64,000 nt of DNA from Lacisediminihabitans sp040549525. Its GTDB lineage: Bacteria; Actinomycetota; Actinomycetes; Actinomycetales; Microbacteriaceae. Positions within the stretch are counted from its first letter, which is position 1. Each line of letters begins with the position of its first letter. Shown here piece after piece: positions 44,201-52,044 of the stretch. The notes beneath the pieces were generated by a model, which was given only the letters and a program-made list of their open reading frames with translations, searched no databases and had not been told where the DNA came from. Location: positions 151,161-215,160 of the forward strand of contig NZ_JBEPTM010000006.1 in NCBI RefSeq assembly GCF_040549525.1, written 5' to 3'. The position numbers and the translations under genes were made by a program.

Positions 44201-44461
44201 CTCGACGCGGTCTACCGGATCGACGGGCGCTATCGCGTGGTCGACTGGAAGACCGGAAAAGCGCCGCGGGATGCGGCGGACCTCGAGTCGAAGCAGCTGC
44301 AGCTCGCGCTCTACCGCCAGGCCTTCGCGGAGTGGAAGGGCATCGACCCCCTCGTGATCGACGCGGTGTTCTACTACGTGACCGAGGACCGCATCATCCG
44401 TCCCGAGCGCATCTACGACCGCGACGAGCTCGTCGCGCTCTGGCGTACCGTCGCCCGCTGA
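41273..44461 (+). CDS. AdnB-like helicase-nuclease subunit
   Basis: Second motor-nuclease subunit, 1062 residues. The motor is canonical: Walker A VAGAGSGKTETM near residue 42, LTFTRKAAGEL (motif Ia), LLDEYQDTSVVQ (motif II), GDPNQSIYGWRGA (III), TIHGSKGLEWDLVVVP (V) and VAVTRARHSL (VI). The nuclease domain at the end carries LDAVYRIDGRYRVVDWKTGK and LQLALYRQAF. I see only one Cys in the nuclease region, so no four-Cys Fe-S staple. Start GTG 41273 is preferred over TTG 41267 (eight-base overlap with the first gene, GAGG upstream). Confidence 0.9.
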   Translation: MTEAPYVSADEIADALGRPRPTAQQRRVIESPLAPALVVAGAGSGKTETMANRVLWLLANGRVAAGQILGLTFTRKAAGELSVRIRERIDQLHHAGLLSEDYDEFDPPNVATYNSFSNRIYRDNAILLGRESDGPVLGEASAWQLARTVVIASTDDRLPGLGKSVDTVTKAVLTLAHAMSENLVDPTDVTSFASRFAGLVDLPPGGRGAYEDVAVLASTVGALPVLVDLVARFDEAKVRRGFVEYSDQVSLALTVVRDVPRIADELREQYRVVLLDEYQDTSVVQTLLLSELFAGLPVMAVGDPNQSIYGWRGASAANLDGFARQFHAAADAQFALTTSWRNGHDILAVANAIVEPFRSAGAAARTGVDRLEAGASATAVPVRVIVEETLPEEAEAAARWLREHLDVPHGTTPPTAAMLFRARKTQGAFIEALRRNGVRFHVLGIGGLMAEPEIADLVSALAVVNDPTAGSELVRLLAGSRWRLGAKDLHGLGRVASWLRDRDYAQRALDDDVKEALRASVAESEGGSIVDALDFIATARPGHSQLERFSAVGLDRLRDAGRTFARLRARAGLDLLDFVTFVEQDLMLDIEVAANETRSLGAATMEAFFDALGGYLAVDESASLGGFLSWLREAEWRDNLAPRPEDPEPGTVQLLTIHGSKGLEWDLVVVPRLVEGELPGSSREGSNGWLGFGMLPYDFRGDARELPRFDWTTATTRKELLDSRAVFRAEVRERHDEEERRLAYVAVTRARHSLLLTASFWATQSSPRRPSPFLRELEAGGVIAELPLESEHTDNPLGDEANLFRWPMDPLGGRRDAVEAAARLVRESVPGAEGSWGVELTLLLEERQRRIDAAGVVDLPTRVSASRFKDFVSDPAGVAASLRRPMPERPYRATRLGTLFHEWVEQRYGVHGTAEELDAVAIELDGDESVPGDRVEPDGLSGLRETFERSEFATLTPEEVEIEIHLILDGEVIVCKLDAVYRIDGRYRVVDWKTGKAPRDAADLESKQLQLALYRQAFAEWKGIDPLVIDAVFYYVTEDRIIRPERIYDRDELVALWRTVAR

Positions 44462-44495
44462 CGATCGCACCGGGCCGCGTGAGCGCGCCGGCTGG

Positions 44496-45356
44496 TCAGG
44501 GACCCGGCGAGACCTGGCTCTGCCTCGCCACGATCGCGGCCGCGAGGGCGTCGATCGGTTCGCGGGCGGATGTCGGGTTGTCGAGCAGACGGAAGTCGAT
44601 GTCGCCGAGCTCCGGCAGTGCGAACGAGCTCGGAAGCTGCACGAGGTCGGGAGGGATCAGGCTCTGCGGGAAGGCGGCGATCCCGATTCCGGCACGGGTC
44701 GCGGCGAGCACTCCGTTGATCTCCCGCACATTGCAGGTGATGCGCCAGGTGCGTCCGACCGACTCGAGAGCGGTGATCGCGGCGGTGCGGCTGAGACTCG
44801 GTGCCTGATAGGCGATGAGCGGCACGGGTTGGCCGGCTTCGAGACTGAGGTTTCGATGCCCGACCCAGACCAGCCGGTCGCGGCGCACGAGGCGACCTCC
44901 CGGGATGTCGGGCTCCTGTTTCACGAAGACGAGGTCGAGTTGGCCCGCGAGCAGCCGACGGGTGAGGAATCCGCTCTGGTTCACGGTGAGTTCGAGGTTG
45001 ATGTGGGGGTACAGCTGCCGGAAGTCACGCAGGATCTGGGGCAGCTGGGTGAGGGCGAGATCGTCGGCCGATCCGAAGCGCAGCCGACCGCGCATCGCGG
45101 AGCCGGTGAAGTAGCTCGAGGCCTGGTCGTGCGCGGCGAGGATCGATCGGGCGAAGCCGAGCATCGCGTCGCCGTTGTCCGTGAGCCGCACCTCCCGGGT
45201 GTCCCGCAGCACGAGGTTTCGACCAGCGGCCACCTCGAGCTTGCGGATGTGCTGGCTCACCGTCGGCTGGCTCAGGCCGAGCAGCTGGCCGGTGACCGTG
45301 AAATTGAGCGTCTCCGCCACAGTGACGAAGGTGCGGAGCAGCACCGGGTCGAACAT
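44496..45356 (-). CDS. LysR family transcriptional regulator
   Basis: Regulator of 286 residues. N-terminal winged HTH at residues 1-60 (LLRTFVTVAETLNFTVTGQL, then SQPTVSQHIRKLE), ligand domain from about residue 90. ATG 45356 is chosen because GGAGG lies five bases upstream; a GTG two codons earlier lacks this. It is divergent from an MFS exporter gene, with an AT-rich operator-like region between them, so it most likely controls that exporter. Confidence 0.93.
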   Translation of the reverse strand: MFDPVLLRTFVTVAETLNFTVTGQLLGLSQPTVSQHIRKLEVAAGRNLVLRDTREVRLTDNGDAMLGFARSILAAHDQASSYFTGSAMRGRLRFGSADDLALTQLPQILRDFRQLYPHINLELTVNQSGFLTRRLLAGQLDLVFVKQEPDIPGGRLVRRDRLVWVGHRNLSLEAGQPVPLIAYQAPSLSRTAAITALESVGRTWRITCNVREINGVLAATRAGIGIAAFPQSLIPPDLVQLPSSFALPELGDIDFRLLDNPTSAREPIDALAAAIVARQSQVSPGP

Positions 45357-45384
45357 CCGCACCTCCGGGGCCGTCGACTATGTC

Positions 45385-45420
45385 ATTGATAAATCGAATG
45401 GGACTTATAGTCTCGATTCT
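45385..45420. promoter_or_regulatory. LysR operator candidate in divergent spacer
   Basis: AATCGA (45392-45397) and TCGATT (45413-45418) are inverted repeats; TAA-N12-TTA, a LysR-type spacing, is also present. A TATAGT -10-like hexamer (45406-45411) overlaps them. The region is unusually AT-rich for this genome. Confidence 0.45.
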
Positions 45421-45428
45421 ATTCCCGA

Positions 45429-46835
45429 ATGACTGCACCCCGCCGTAGCGTTAGGGCGACCATACGAAACCTTGTCGAGCAGTGCAGGACCCCTTTCCGC
45501 GTGACCACCGAGACGTCTACCGCCATCCCGCCCACCGAACCGATCCCGGTGCTTCTCGAACGACCACGCTGGCGCGACACCTTCGATTCGCTCCGGGTCT
45601 TCAACTATCGCCTGTACGTGATCTCGCAGGTGCTCTCCAACACCTCTGGCTGGATGCAGAAGATCGCGACCGACTGGCTCGTCAATGAGTTGACACACAA
45701 CGTCGCTCTCGTCGGAGTCACCGTGTTCCTGCAGTTCGCTCCGGTTCTGCTCTTCGGCGTCTGGGGCGGCGTCATCGCCGATCGGGTCGATAAGCGGCGG
45801 CTCATGATGGTGACCCAGTCAACGACGGCGCTCCTGTGTGCGGTCCTCGGCGCCCTGACGATTTCCGGAATAGTGGAGGTCTGGCAGGTGTGGGGCGTGG
45901 CCTTCCTGCTCGGGATGGTCGCCGTCGTCGAGGGTCCCGCGCGTTCGGCCTTCGTCAATGAGATGGTCGGGCATCGCCGCCTGCGCAACGCCATCAGCCT
46001 GAACGCGTCGATCTTCCACCTCGGCGGTCTGCTCGGTCCGGCGATCAGCGGCGTGCTCATCGTCCTGGTCGGCTCTGGCTGGTCGATCAGTGTCAACGCG
46101 GTCGCGGCCATCGTGGTGGTGGTGACCCTCGGCTGCATGCGGGTGCGCGAGTTGCTGCCCTCGCCACGGGCCAACCGGTCGAAGGGCCAGATCCGCGAGG
46201 GCGTGAAATATGTGATCGGCAAGCCGACAATCTTCTGGCCGATGGTGATGCTGGCCTTCGTCTCGACCTTCGGAATGACCCTGCCCGTGCTGCTGGTCGC
46301 CTTCGCCGACAACGTCTATCAGACCGGTGCGGCGGGTTACGGGCTCTACAGCTCCGCTGCGGCGGTCGGCGCGCTCACCGGTGCCGTGTTGTCGACGCGG
46401 CGGATGAACGTGAGATTGCGCACGATCATGTTCGCCGCCGGCCTCTTCGGCCTCGCGCTGGTGCTCGCCGGCAACTCACCCTGGGAGCCGCTCTTCCTCG
46501 TCTTCCTCATGGGCATCGGTGTCACCCGGCTGCTCTTCGCCACCGGAGCCGAATCGATCGTCCAACTCTCCACCAACCGTGCCATCCGGGGCCGGGTGAT
46601 GTCCCTGTACTCCATGGTGATGCTCGGCGGCCAGGCTCTCGGCGGACCGGTCAGCGGCGCCATCGCCGACCGATTCGGGGTGCAGACCGCGATGACGGTC
46701 GCCGGAGTGATGCCGGCGATCGCCGCGATCGTCATCGCTGTCGTGCTTGCGCGGTCGGGGCGCTTGGCGCTCCGCATCCGCATCCGACGCTCCGGCAGGT
46801 TCGTCGCGATCGAACAGCGGCGCCGAGCCGCCTGA
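45429..46835 (+). CDS. MFS transporter, EntS-like (MFS_3)
   Basis: Membrane exporter of 468 residues with about 12 helices. The first half shows the MFS loop GGVIADRVDKRR (motif A) near residue 110, and the second half GGPVSGAIADRFGVQ near 400. It belongs to the MFS_3/EntS-like group that exports siderophores, antibiotics or other small molecules. Start is uncertain: ATG 45429, or GTG 45501 which omits 24 residues; the conserved fold begins near residue 48 (RDTFDSLRVFNYRLY). Probably regulated by the divergent LysR gene. Confidence 0.87.
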   Translation: MTAPRRSVRATIRNLVEQCRTPFRVTTETSTAIPPTEPIPVLLERPRWRDTFDSLRVFNYRLYVISQVLSNTSGWMQKIATDWLVNELTHNVALVGVTVFLQFAPVLLFGVWGGVIADRVDKRRLMMVTQSTTALLCAVLGALTISGIVEVWQVWGVAFLLGMVAVVEGPARSAFVNEMVGHRRLRNAISLNASIFHLGGLLGPAISGVLIVLVGSGWSISVNAVAAIVVVVTLGCMRVRELLPSPRANRSKGQIREGVKYVIGKPTIFWPMVMLAFVSTFGMTLPVLLVAFADNVYQTGAAGYGLYSSAAAVGALTGAVLSTRRMNVRLRTIMFAAGLFGLALVLAGNSPWEPLFLVFLMGIGVTRLLFATGAESIVQLSTNRAIRGRVMSLYSMVMLGGQALGGPVSGAIADRFGVQTAMTVAGVMPAIAAIVIAVVLARSGRLALRIRIRRSGRFVAIEQRRRAA

Positions 46836-46956
46836 GCAACACCGAGCGAACCTCGTCGGGGTCGCCGCCACCCTTCTCTGCGTTCTCTCAGAAACGTTCG
46901 CAGCGCACTCAGCCTGCTCATACAGCTTTCATAGCTTGAGCGACCAGTTTGCGAAA

Positions 46957-48240
46957 ATGACAATTCGCAAACCCGTGGTGATCAACATCGTGCTCGCCGT
47001 GGTGATCATCGGCGCACTCGTCGGCGCGTATTTCTTCGTGTTCCCGGTGGCCGGTTCTTCGAGCACAGCGACCCAGCTCACCTCAACGGTGCAGCAGGGC
47101 GTGGTCAGCAACACCATCACGGCGAGCGGATCGGTGGCACCCGTGTCGGAGGCGACCGCCTCCTTCGCCGTCTCTGGCACGATCGCCTCGGTGAATGTCT
47201 CGCTGGGCCAGAGCGTCACCGCCGGCCAGGTGCTCGGCACGCTGCAGACGGCGCCGCTGCAGCAGACCGTGAACAACGACTCGACGCTGTACTCGCAGGC
47301 CAAGTCGCAATACGCCAACGCGGTGGCGTCGCTCACCGCGACCGAGTCCGCGCCGTCGACTCCCACCACCTCCGCGGCCCAGGCGGTCTCGAGCGTCAAC
47401 AGTGCCAAGCAGCAGGTGGCCACGGCTCTCGACCAGGTGACGACGAGCTCCCAGAACCTCGTGAGGGATGAGGCGAATCTGGCGGCCGCGACTCTCAGCT
47501 CTCCGATCGCGGGACTGGTCGTCTCGCTCAGCGGTTCGGTCGGGCAGGCCGCGGGTTCCGGGTCGACCTCCGCGTCGGGCTCCTCGTCGGGCTCCTCGTC
47601 TGGCTCCTCGTCGGGCTCCGCGTCTGGCGCGGGCTTTGCCACGATCGCCGATGTCTCGGCGATGACCGTGAGCGCCAGCATCGCCGAGGCGGACATCGCC
47701 GCCGTCACCGTCGGCCAGAAGGCGGTGGTGACCTTCCCGGCCGTGCCGGGGGAGACGGCCGACGCCACGGTCACGGCCATCGCACCGACCGCGACGACGA
47801 GCAACTCGGTGGTGACCTATGCGACCACCATCACCCTCGCCTCGATCCCCACCGGCCTGCGGCTCGGCCAGACGGCGTCGGTCGCGATCACCACGAAGAG
47901 CTCTGCGGCGGATGCGCTCTACGTTCCGGCGGCCGCGATCACCACCGCGAACGGAGTGTCGAGTGTCAAGGTCGTCGGCAGCACCGGAAAGGTCACCCCG
48001 GTCACCGTGACCCTCGGCATCGTCGGCAACGCGGGCACGCAGGTCCTCACCGGTCTGAAAGCGGGCCAGACGGTCTCGCTCGGCGTGGTCATCCCCACGA
48101 CGACCGGCACCGCGGGCACGGGTCGCACCGGGTTCGGCGGCGGAGGTGGCGGTTTCGGAACCCGCACGGGTACCGGAGGCGGCGGATTCGGCGGCGGTAC
48201 GGGCGGGACCGGCGGCACGGGCAACCGGGGAGGAAACTGA
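46957..48240 (+). CDS. MacA/HlyD-type efflux adaptor
   Basis: Membrane-anchored adaptor of 427 residues. One N-terminal helix (VVINIVLAVVIIGALVGAYFFV), a barrel-sandwich/lipoyl-like half (TITASGSVAPVSEATASFAV), a short helical hairpin (about 95-160), a Ser/Gly linker encoded by four 12-bp repeats at 47578-47625, then a beta-barrel domain (ATIADVSAMTVSASIAEADI). The C-terminal 40 residues are Gly-rich with Thr/Arg. In a monoderm it would act on the outer face of the membrane, linking the MacB-like permease to wall or secreted factors. Start ATG 46957; the next gene overlaps by one base. Confidence 0.85.
   Translation: MTIRKPVVINIVLAVVIIGALVGAYFFVFPVAGSSSTATQLTSTVQQGVVSNTITASGSVAPVSEATASFAVSGTIASVNVSLGQSVTAGQVLGTLQTAPLQQTVNNDSTLYSQAKSQYANAVASLTATESAPSTPTTSAAQAVSSVNSAKQQVATALDQVTTSSQNLVRDEANLAAATLSSPIAGLVVSLSGSVGQAAGSGSTSASGSSSGSSSGSSSGSASGAGFATIADVSAMTVSASIAEADIAAVTVGQKAVVTFPAVPGETADATVTAIAPTATTSNSVVTYATTITLASIPTGLRLGQTASVAITTKSSAADALYVPAAAITTANGVSSVKVVGSTGKVTPVTVTLGIVGNAGTQVLTGLKAGQTVSLGVVIPTTTGTAGTGRTGFGGGGGGFGTRTGTGGGGFGGGTGGTGGTGNRGGN
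47578..47625 (+). repeat. Four 12-bp in-frame repeats (GSSS linker)
   Basis: Units GGCTCCTCGTCG/T start at 47578, 47590, 47602 and 47614 (last one with one change). They encode a flexible Gly-Ser linker inside the adaptor and are prone to length variation. Confidence 0.85.
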
Positions 48241-48977
48241 TGTCGCTCTCCGATGACCGCGCCGCGGATCCCGTCGTTCAGCTGGCCGACATCACCCAGG
48301 TCTACGGCACGGGGGATGCCGCGGTGCACGCACTTCGCGGCGTCAGTCTCGACGTGGCGCAAGGCGATTACGTGGCGATCATGGGACCCTCAGGATCGGG
48401 CAAATCCACCCTGATGAATGTGCTCGGATGCCTGGATGTCGCGTCATCCGGTACCTACACGCTTGCAGGCAACGACGTGAAGACACTCGACGAGAACGCC
48501 TTGGCCCGCATCCGCAACCAGCAGATCGGCTTCGTGTTCCAGTCATTCAACCTGGTGCCGCGGATGTCGGCGCTCGCGAACGTGGAACTGCCTCTCGTCT
48601 ACGCCAGGGTCGGCCGGGCGGAACGCCGGGAGCGGGCCCTCGACGCCCTCGAGGCTGTCGGTCTCGGATCGCGCGCCAGCCATCAACCGCAGGAGCTGTC
48701 GGGAGGGCAGCAGCAGCGCGTCGCCATCGCCCGGGCTCTCGTCACCTCCCCGACTCTCGTGCTCGCCGACGAACCGACCGGAAACCTCGACAGCACCTCG
48801 ACCGACGAGATCCTCGAGATGTTCAACCTGCTGGCGCTCGAGGGGCGAACGATCATCGTCATCACCCACGAGGCTCATGTCGCCGAACAGTCCCACCGGG
48901 TCATCACCCTCAGCGACGGCCTCATCGTGGCCGACCGCACCTCGGCGCGCATCCACGCTGCGGGGGTGCGACCGTGA
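48240..48977 (+). CDS. MacB/LolD-type ABC ATPase
   Basis: ATPase of 245 residues for the export complex. Walker A GPSGSGKST near residue 45, Q-loop QSFNLVPRM, signature LSGGQQQRVAIARAL near 143, Walker B VLADEPTGNLDS near 163 and switch His in VITHEAHVAE near 198. The N-terminal D-loop and helical pattern fit the MacB/LolD/FtsE class. ATG 48240 overlaps the adaptor stop by one base (TGATG) behind a GGGGAGGA Shine-Dalgarno; its stop overlaps the permease start by four (GTGA). Confidence 0.93.
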   Translation: MSLSDDRAADPVVQLADITQVYGTGDAAVHALRGVSLDVAQGDYVAIMGPSGSGKSTLMNVLGCLDVASSGTYTLAGNDVKTLDENALARIRNQQIGFVFQSFNLVPRMSALANVELPLVYARVGRAERRERALDALEAVGLGSRASHQPQELSGGQQQRVAIARALVTSPTLVLADEPTGNLDSTSTDEILEMFNLLALEGRTIIVITHEAHVAEQSHRVITLSDGLIVADRTSARIHAAGVRP

Positions 48978-50170
48978 GCGTCGCCGAGATGATCCTTTCC
49001 GCCCTCCGCGGCATCACGGCGAACAAGCTGCGATCGATCCTCACTCTGCTTGGCGTGATGATCGGTGTCGCCTCCGTGATCCTGCTCCTCGCGGTGGGCA
49101 ATGGTTCCGCCCAGACCGTGAACTCCGCCATCTCGCAACTGGGTACCAACACCCTCACCGTGCGCCCGACGGGAGGGGGGAGCGGCGCAAGCTCGACGAA
49201 GCAGATCACCACGACGGTCGGCACGCAGATCCAGGCCGCGAAACTGGGGCACGTGAAGGAGGTGATCCCGCAGGTGGCGGGCAGCCTCACCGTGGCCTCC
49301 TCGACAGCCTCCGAGACCTCCATCTCGGTGATCGGGACGACGCCCGCCTACTTCACGGTCGGCACCAATTCGGTGTCAGCGGGCTCGGCGTTCACGGCGG
49401 CCGACGTCACCGCGTCGGCGAAGACTGCGGTGATAGGGCAGACGCTCGCCACCCAGCTGTTCCCCTCTGGCTCGCCCCTCGGCCAACAGGTGACCGTGGG
49501 GGGAACCCCGTTGACCATCGTCGGAATCCTCGCCCAACAGGGCAGCGTGGGATTCACCGACCCGAACTCGGTGATCATCGCTCCGATCAGCCGCATCCAG
49601 GCCTCGTTCACGGGATACGGCGCGGTCAGTTCGCTGACCGTCGAGGCGAAGAGCGCCGATGCGGTCACGGCGGCCCAGGGCGAGGTCGAGGTGATGCTCA
49701 ACCAGCTTCTCGGAACGACCACGGCGAATGAGCCGTACACGATCATCAACCAGGGCTCCCTGTTGCAGACCGCAGCCACCAGCGCGGCGAGCTTCACGGT
49801 TCTCCTGGGCGCCGTCGCGGCGATCAGCCTGCTGGTCGGGGGCATCGGGGTGACGAACGTGATGCTCGTGACGGTCACCGAGCGCACCCGTGAGATCGGA
49901 ATCCGCAAGGCTCTCGGGGCGACTCGCGGGGCGATCCTCGGCCAGTTCCTCGCGGAGGCGGCGACGCTGACCCTGCTCGGCGGCGTGCTCGGTGTCATCG
50001 TCGCGTTGATCGGGGCACAGTTCCCGGTCAACGGCACGCAACCGGTCGTGCTGTCGTATTCGATCCCGCTGGCGCTCGGAGTCTCCGTCGCCATCGGCGT
50101 GTTCTTCGGGGTCTATCCCGCGGCGCGCGCCGCCGCGATGCGACCCATCCAGGCCCTCCGCGCGATCTGA
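48974..50170 (+). CDS. MacB/FtsX-type ABC permease
   Basis: Permease of 398 residues with the MacB topology: one N-terminal helix (LRSILTLLGVMIGVASVILLLAV), a large extracellular MacB_PCD domain (about 50-270), and three C-terminal helices of the FtsX fold (FTVLLGAVAAISLLVGGIGVTN; LGGVLGVIVALIGAQF; ALGVSVAIGVFFGVYP). The cytoplasmic TERTREIGIRKALGAT block is the FtsX signature. GTG 48974 overlaps the ATPase stop as GTGA. With the adaptor it makes a tripartite-like mechanotransmitting exporter; the substrate is unknown. Confidence 0.93.
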   Translation: MSVAEMILSALRGITANKLRSILTLLGVMIGVASVILLLAVGNGSAQTVNSAISQLGTNTLTVRPTGGGSGASSTKQITTTVGTQIQAAKLGHVKEVIPQVAGSLTVASSTASETSISVIGTTPAYFTVGTNSVSAGSAFTAADVTASAKTAVIGQTLATQLFPSGSPLGQQVTVGGTPLTIVGILAQQGSVGFTDPNSVIIAPISRIQASFTGYGAVSSLTVEAKSADAVTAAQGEVEVMLNQLLGTTTANEPYTIINQGSLLQTAATSAASFTVLLGAVAAISLLVGGIGVTNVMLVTVTERTREIGIRKALGATRGAILGQFLAEAATLTLLGGVLGVIVALIGAQFPVNGTQPVVLSYSIPLALGVSVAIGVFFGVYPAARAAAMRPIQALRAI

Positions 50171-50206
50171 CCCACCCCATCCCACCCAAAACGAAGGACT
50201 TTCGCC

Positions 50207-50767
50207 ATGACTGACACCATTCCGCCGACAAACCCCGCTCCTGCCGGCGAATCTCCTGCGTTTTCGGCGGGAGCAGCCACGCCAACGGCGCGTCGCAAGT
50301 GGCTCACGCCGACGCTCGCCCTCATCGCGGTGCTGGTGGTGGGGGTCTTCGGAGGGGTGCTGATCGGACACGCCACCGCGTCATCGTCATCCGCCCAGGG
50401 CGCCGCGGCGAGCGGATTCCCTCGCGGCCTCAACGGCGGGACCGGCGGTGCCGGCGGCGCGGGATTCGCCGGCGGAGGATTCACCTCGGGCACCATAGTC
50501 TCGATCTCCGGCACCACGATGGTCGTGAAGGCCAAGGACGGAACCCAGAAGACCGTGACGATCTCGAACAGCACCCGCGTGACGAAGACCTCGACCGCCA
50601 GTGTGTCCGACCTCAAGGCCGGCCAGGCGGTCACGGTCATCGGCGCGACGGGCTCCACCGGAGACATCGCGGCGACCAGCGTCTCGGAGGGTACCCGCGG
50701 CATCGGCGGCCGGTTGGGCGGTGCCGGCGGGACTGGAGCCGGCGGCGCGGGCGGCAGCAACGGCTAA
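50207..50767 (+). CDS. DUF5666-like secreted/membrane protein
   Basis: Protein of 186 residues: a Pro/Ala-rich start, one helix (WLTPTLALIAVLVVGVFGGVLIG), a glycine-rich linker, a DUF5666-like OB-type beta domain (TIVSISGTTMVVKAKDGTQ; VTISNSTRVTKTS; LKAGQAVTVIGA), and another Gly-rich tail (GGRLGGAGGTGAGGAGG). AAGGA lies before ATG 50207, 36 bases after the permease stop, so it is the fourth gene of the export operon. The Gly-rich tail resembles the tail of the adaptor, suggesting a shared wall or surface role. Function unknown. Confidence 0.75.
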   Translation: MTDTIPPTNPAPAGESPAFSAGAATPTARRKWLTPTLALIAVLVVGVFGGVLIGHATASSSSAQGAAASGFPRGLNGGTGGAGGAGFAGGGFTSGTIVSISGTTMVVKAKDGTQKTVTISNSTRVTKTSTASVSDLKAGQAVTVIGATGSTGDIAATSVSEGTRGIGGRLGGAGGTGAGGAGGSNG

Positions 50768-50843
50768 CGAGGCGATCCGTGCCGCGGCAGGCACGCTACG
50801 GCGCTTCGGGATCGAGGCCCTCACCTTTCGAGTGCTCGAGCGA

Positions 50844-50904
50844 ATCGAGTCGGGAGTTGTTACGACTTCAACGACTGAAAAGTCGCAACAACTCCCGAGT
50901 CGAT
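50844..50904. terminator. 25-bp stem between convergent operons
   Basis: Arms 50844-50868 and 50880-50904 pair over 25 positions with one mismatch and one G-T, around an 11-base loop. It lies between the DUF5666 gene and the convergent phosphotransferase-like gene and suits a bidirectional terminator. Confidence 0.7.
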
Positions 50905-50922
50905 CCGGGGAGCGGCGGATTC

Positions 50923-50936
50923 GGGGGGGGGGGGGG
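50923..50936 (+). repeat. Run of 14 G
   Basis: Uninterrupted G14 homopolymer in the convergent spacer, flanked by G-rich sequence. It is a potential G-quadruplex, a slippage site, or a sequencing-length artefact. Confidence 0.9.
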
Positions 50937-50969
50937 CGAGGGGAGACCGCTCCGAACGCCGCGGCAGGC

Positions 50970-51965
50970 TCAGGAGCGCTGGTCGCGATCCAGCATGGCC
51001 TCGACCTCATCGACGGCCATCACCGGCATGGTGTTATGGCTGAGGGTCTGGTCGAGGTCGTTCTGCACGGTGTCGACCAGGCCGTGCAGCATCTGCACCG
51101 CGTCATCCACGATCTCGGTGCTGCGTTCCTGGGTGCCGTGCAGCAACCACTTGGCGATCTCGAGCTCGGCATAGAGCATCGCGCGATGCTTCACCTGGCG
51201 GTCACTCGATCCGCGCGCCTCGTTGTACGCATCGAAGGCAGCCTCGGCGACATATCCGCCTCTCGCGCCGAGGAGCCAGTACAGGTCGCGCGCCGGATCC
51301 CCGATGCTCAGCGACTGCCAGCCGAGCAGGCCGGTGACCTCCTCGTCGGAGCTGAGGAAGGATTCAGCCGAGAGTCCGCCGTTAATCACGGTGGGGGCGA
51401 ACTGCCAGAGCGGACCGTCTTCCGTGGCCTTCTCCCATCGACCGAGCAGCGCGGCCGGCACCAGGTTCGTCGCGCTCGCCCGATCCATGATGGTGATCGT
51501 CGAGCGCAAGATCTCCGCGGGGCTGAGCACGGGAAGACCGGCGTCCGCGACGAAGCTGGTCGGAAGGGTGTGGATCGCGGCGATGGCGCGACCGAGAGAC
51601 GGGGCGAGGGGGCTGCCATCGGTGATCGCGGCGAGGTCGACGGGAGATCCATAGACGAAGTCGTAGACGACGGCACGGGTGCCCCCGATGGGCGTCTGGC
51701 CCGCGTAGCTCGATACGGCGAACGGCAGGCGCGCGCGCACGCCGGTGCTCAGCGCGCGCAGGGAGACGAGGTCTGCCGACTGTTCGGCTTCGGCGCGCTC
51801 GGAGGTGGGAACACGGATGATCCAGTGCGCGCCATCGCGTGTGGTCAGCAGCGCCGACTCGAAATCGCCGTGGGTACCCGACCCGAAACCACTGGCCTCA
51901 GCGACATCGAGTCCGGCAACAGCCGAGGTTGCGAGCGCGGCTAGAGTGAGATGGGATCTGGCCAT
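50970..51965 (-). CDS. Phosphotransferase-like protein, catalytic residues degenerate
   Basis: Protein of 331 residues with the APH/choline-kinase-like fold: a glycine-poor N-lobe (RDGAHWIIRVP strand) and an all-alpha C-lobe. Where kinases have HGD-x(4)-N this protein has VINGGLSAESF near residue 200, and the metal Asp after it is missing (LLGWQSLSIGDPARDL). Thus the HGD Asp, the Asn and the D-W Asp all appear replaced, so phosphotransfer is doubtful and a pseudokinase or binding role is likely. The ATG at 51965 lies seven bases after TACCCT. It is divergent from nudC, 79 bp away, a spot occupied by related proteins in other actinobacteria. Confidence 0.75.
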   Translation of the reverse strand: MARSHLTLAALATSAVAGLDVAEASGFGSGTHGDFESALLTTRDGAHWIIRVPTSERAEAEQSADLVSLRALSTGVRARLPFAVSSYAGQTPIGGTRAVVYDFVYGSPVDLAAITDGSPLAPSLGRAIAAIHTLPTSFVADAGLPVLSPAEILRSTITIMDRASATNLVPAALLGRWEKATEDGPLWQFAPTVINGGLSAESFLSSDEEVTGLLGWQSLSIGDPARDLYWLLGARGGYVAEAAFDAYNEARGSSDRQVKHRAMLYAELEIAKWLLHGTQERSTEIVDDAVQMLHGLVDTVQNDLDQTLSHNTMPVMAVDEVEAMLDRDQRS

Positions 51966-51972
51966 ACCTCAC

Positions 51973-51978
51973 AGGGTA
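51973..51978 (-). promoter_or_regulatory. -10 element of phosphotransferase-like gene
   Basis: TACCCT with seven bases before the ATG on the minus strand; leaderless start predicted. Confidence 0.4.
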
Positions 51979-52044
51979 GGTCGTCCTCCGGCGGCCGGTG
52001 CCGAACGCCACGCCTTTCCCGCCCCCTTCGATGATTGGTGCCCC

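Noticed and set aside
38692..44470. Minus-strand frames of 948 and 1183 codons under the AdnA/AdnB-like genes
   Set aside because: Antisense to genes with complete helicase and nuclease motifs; long open antisense frames are normal at this GC content.
51745..52044. 100-residue N-terminal extension of NudC
   Set aside because: It is antisense to the divergent phosphotransferase-like gene and its promoter; ATG 52045 fits the family start.
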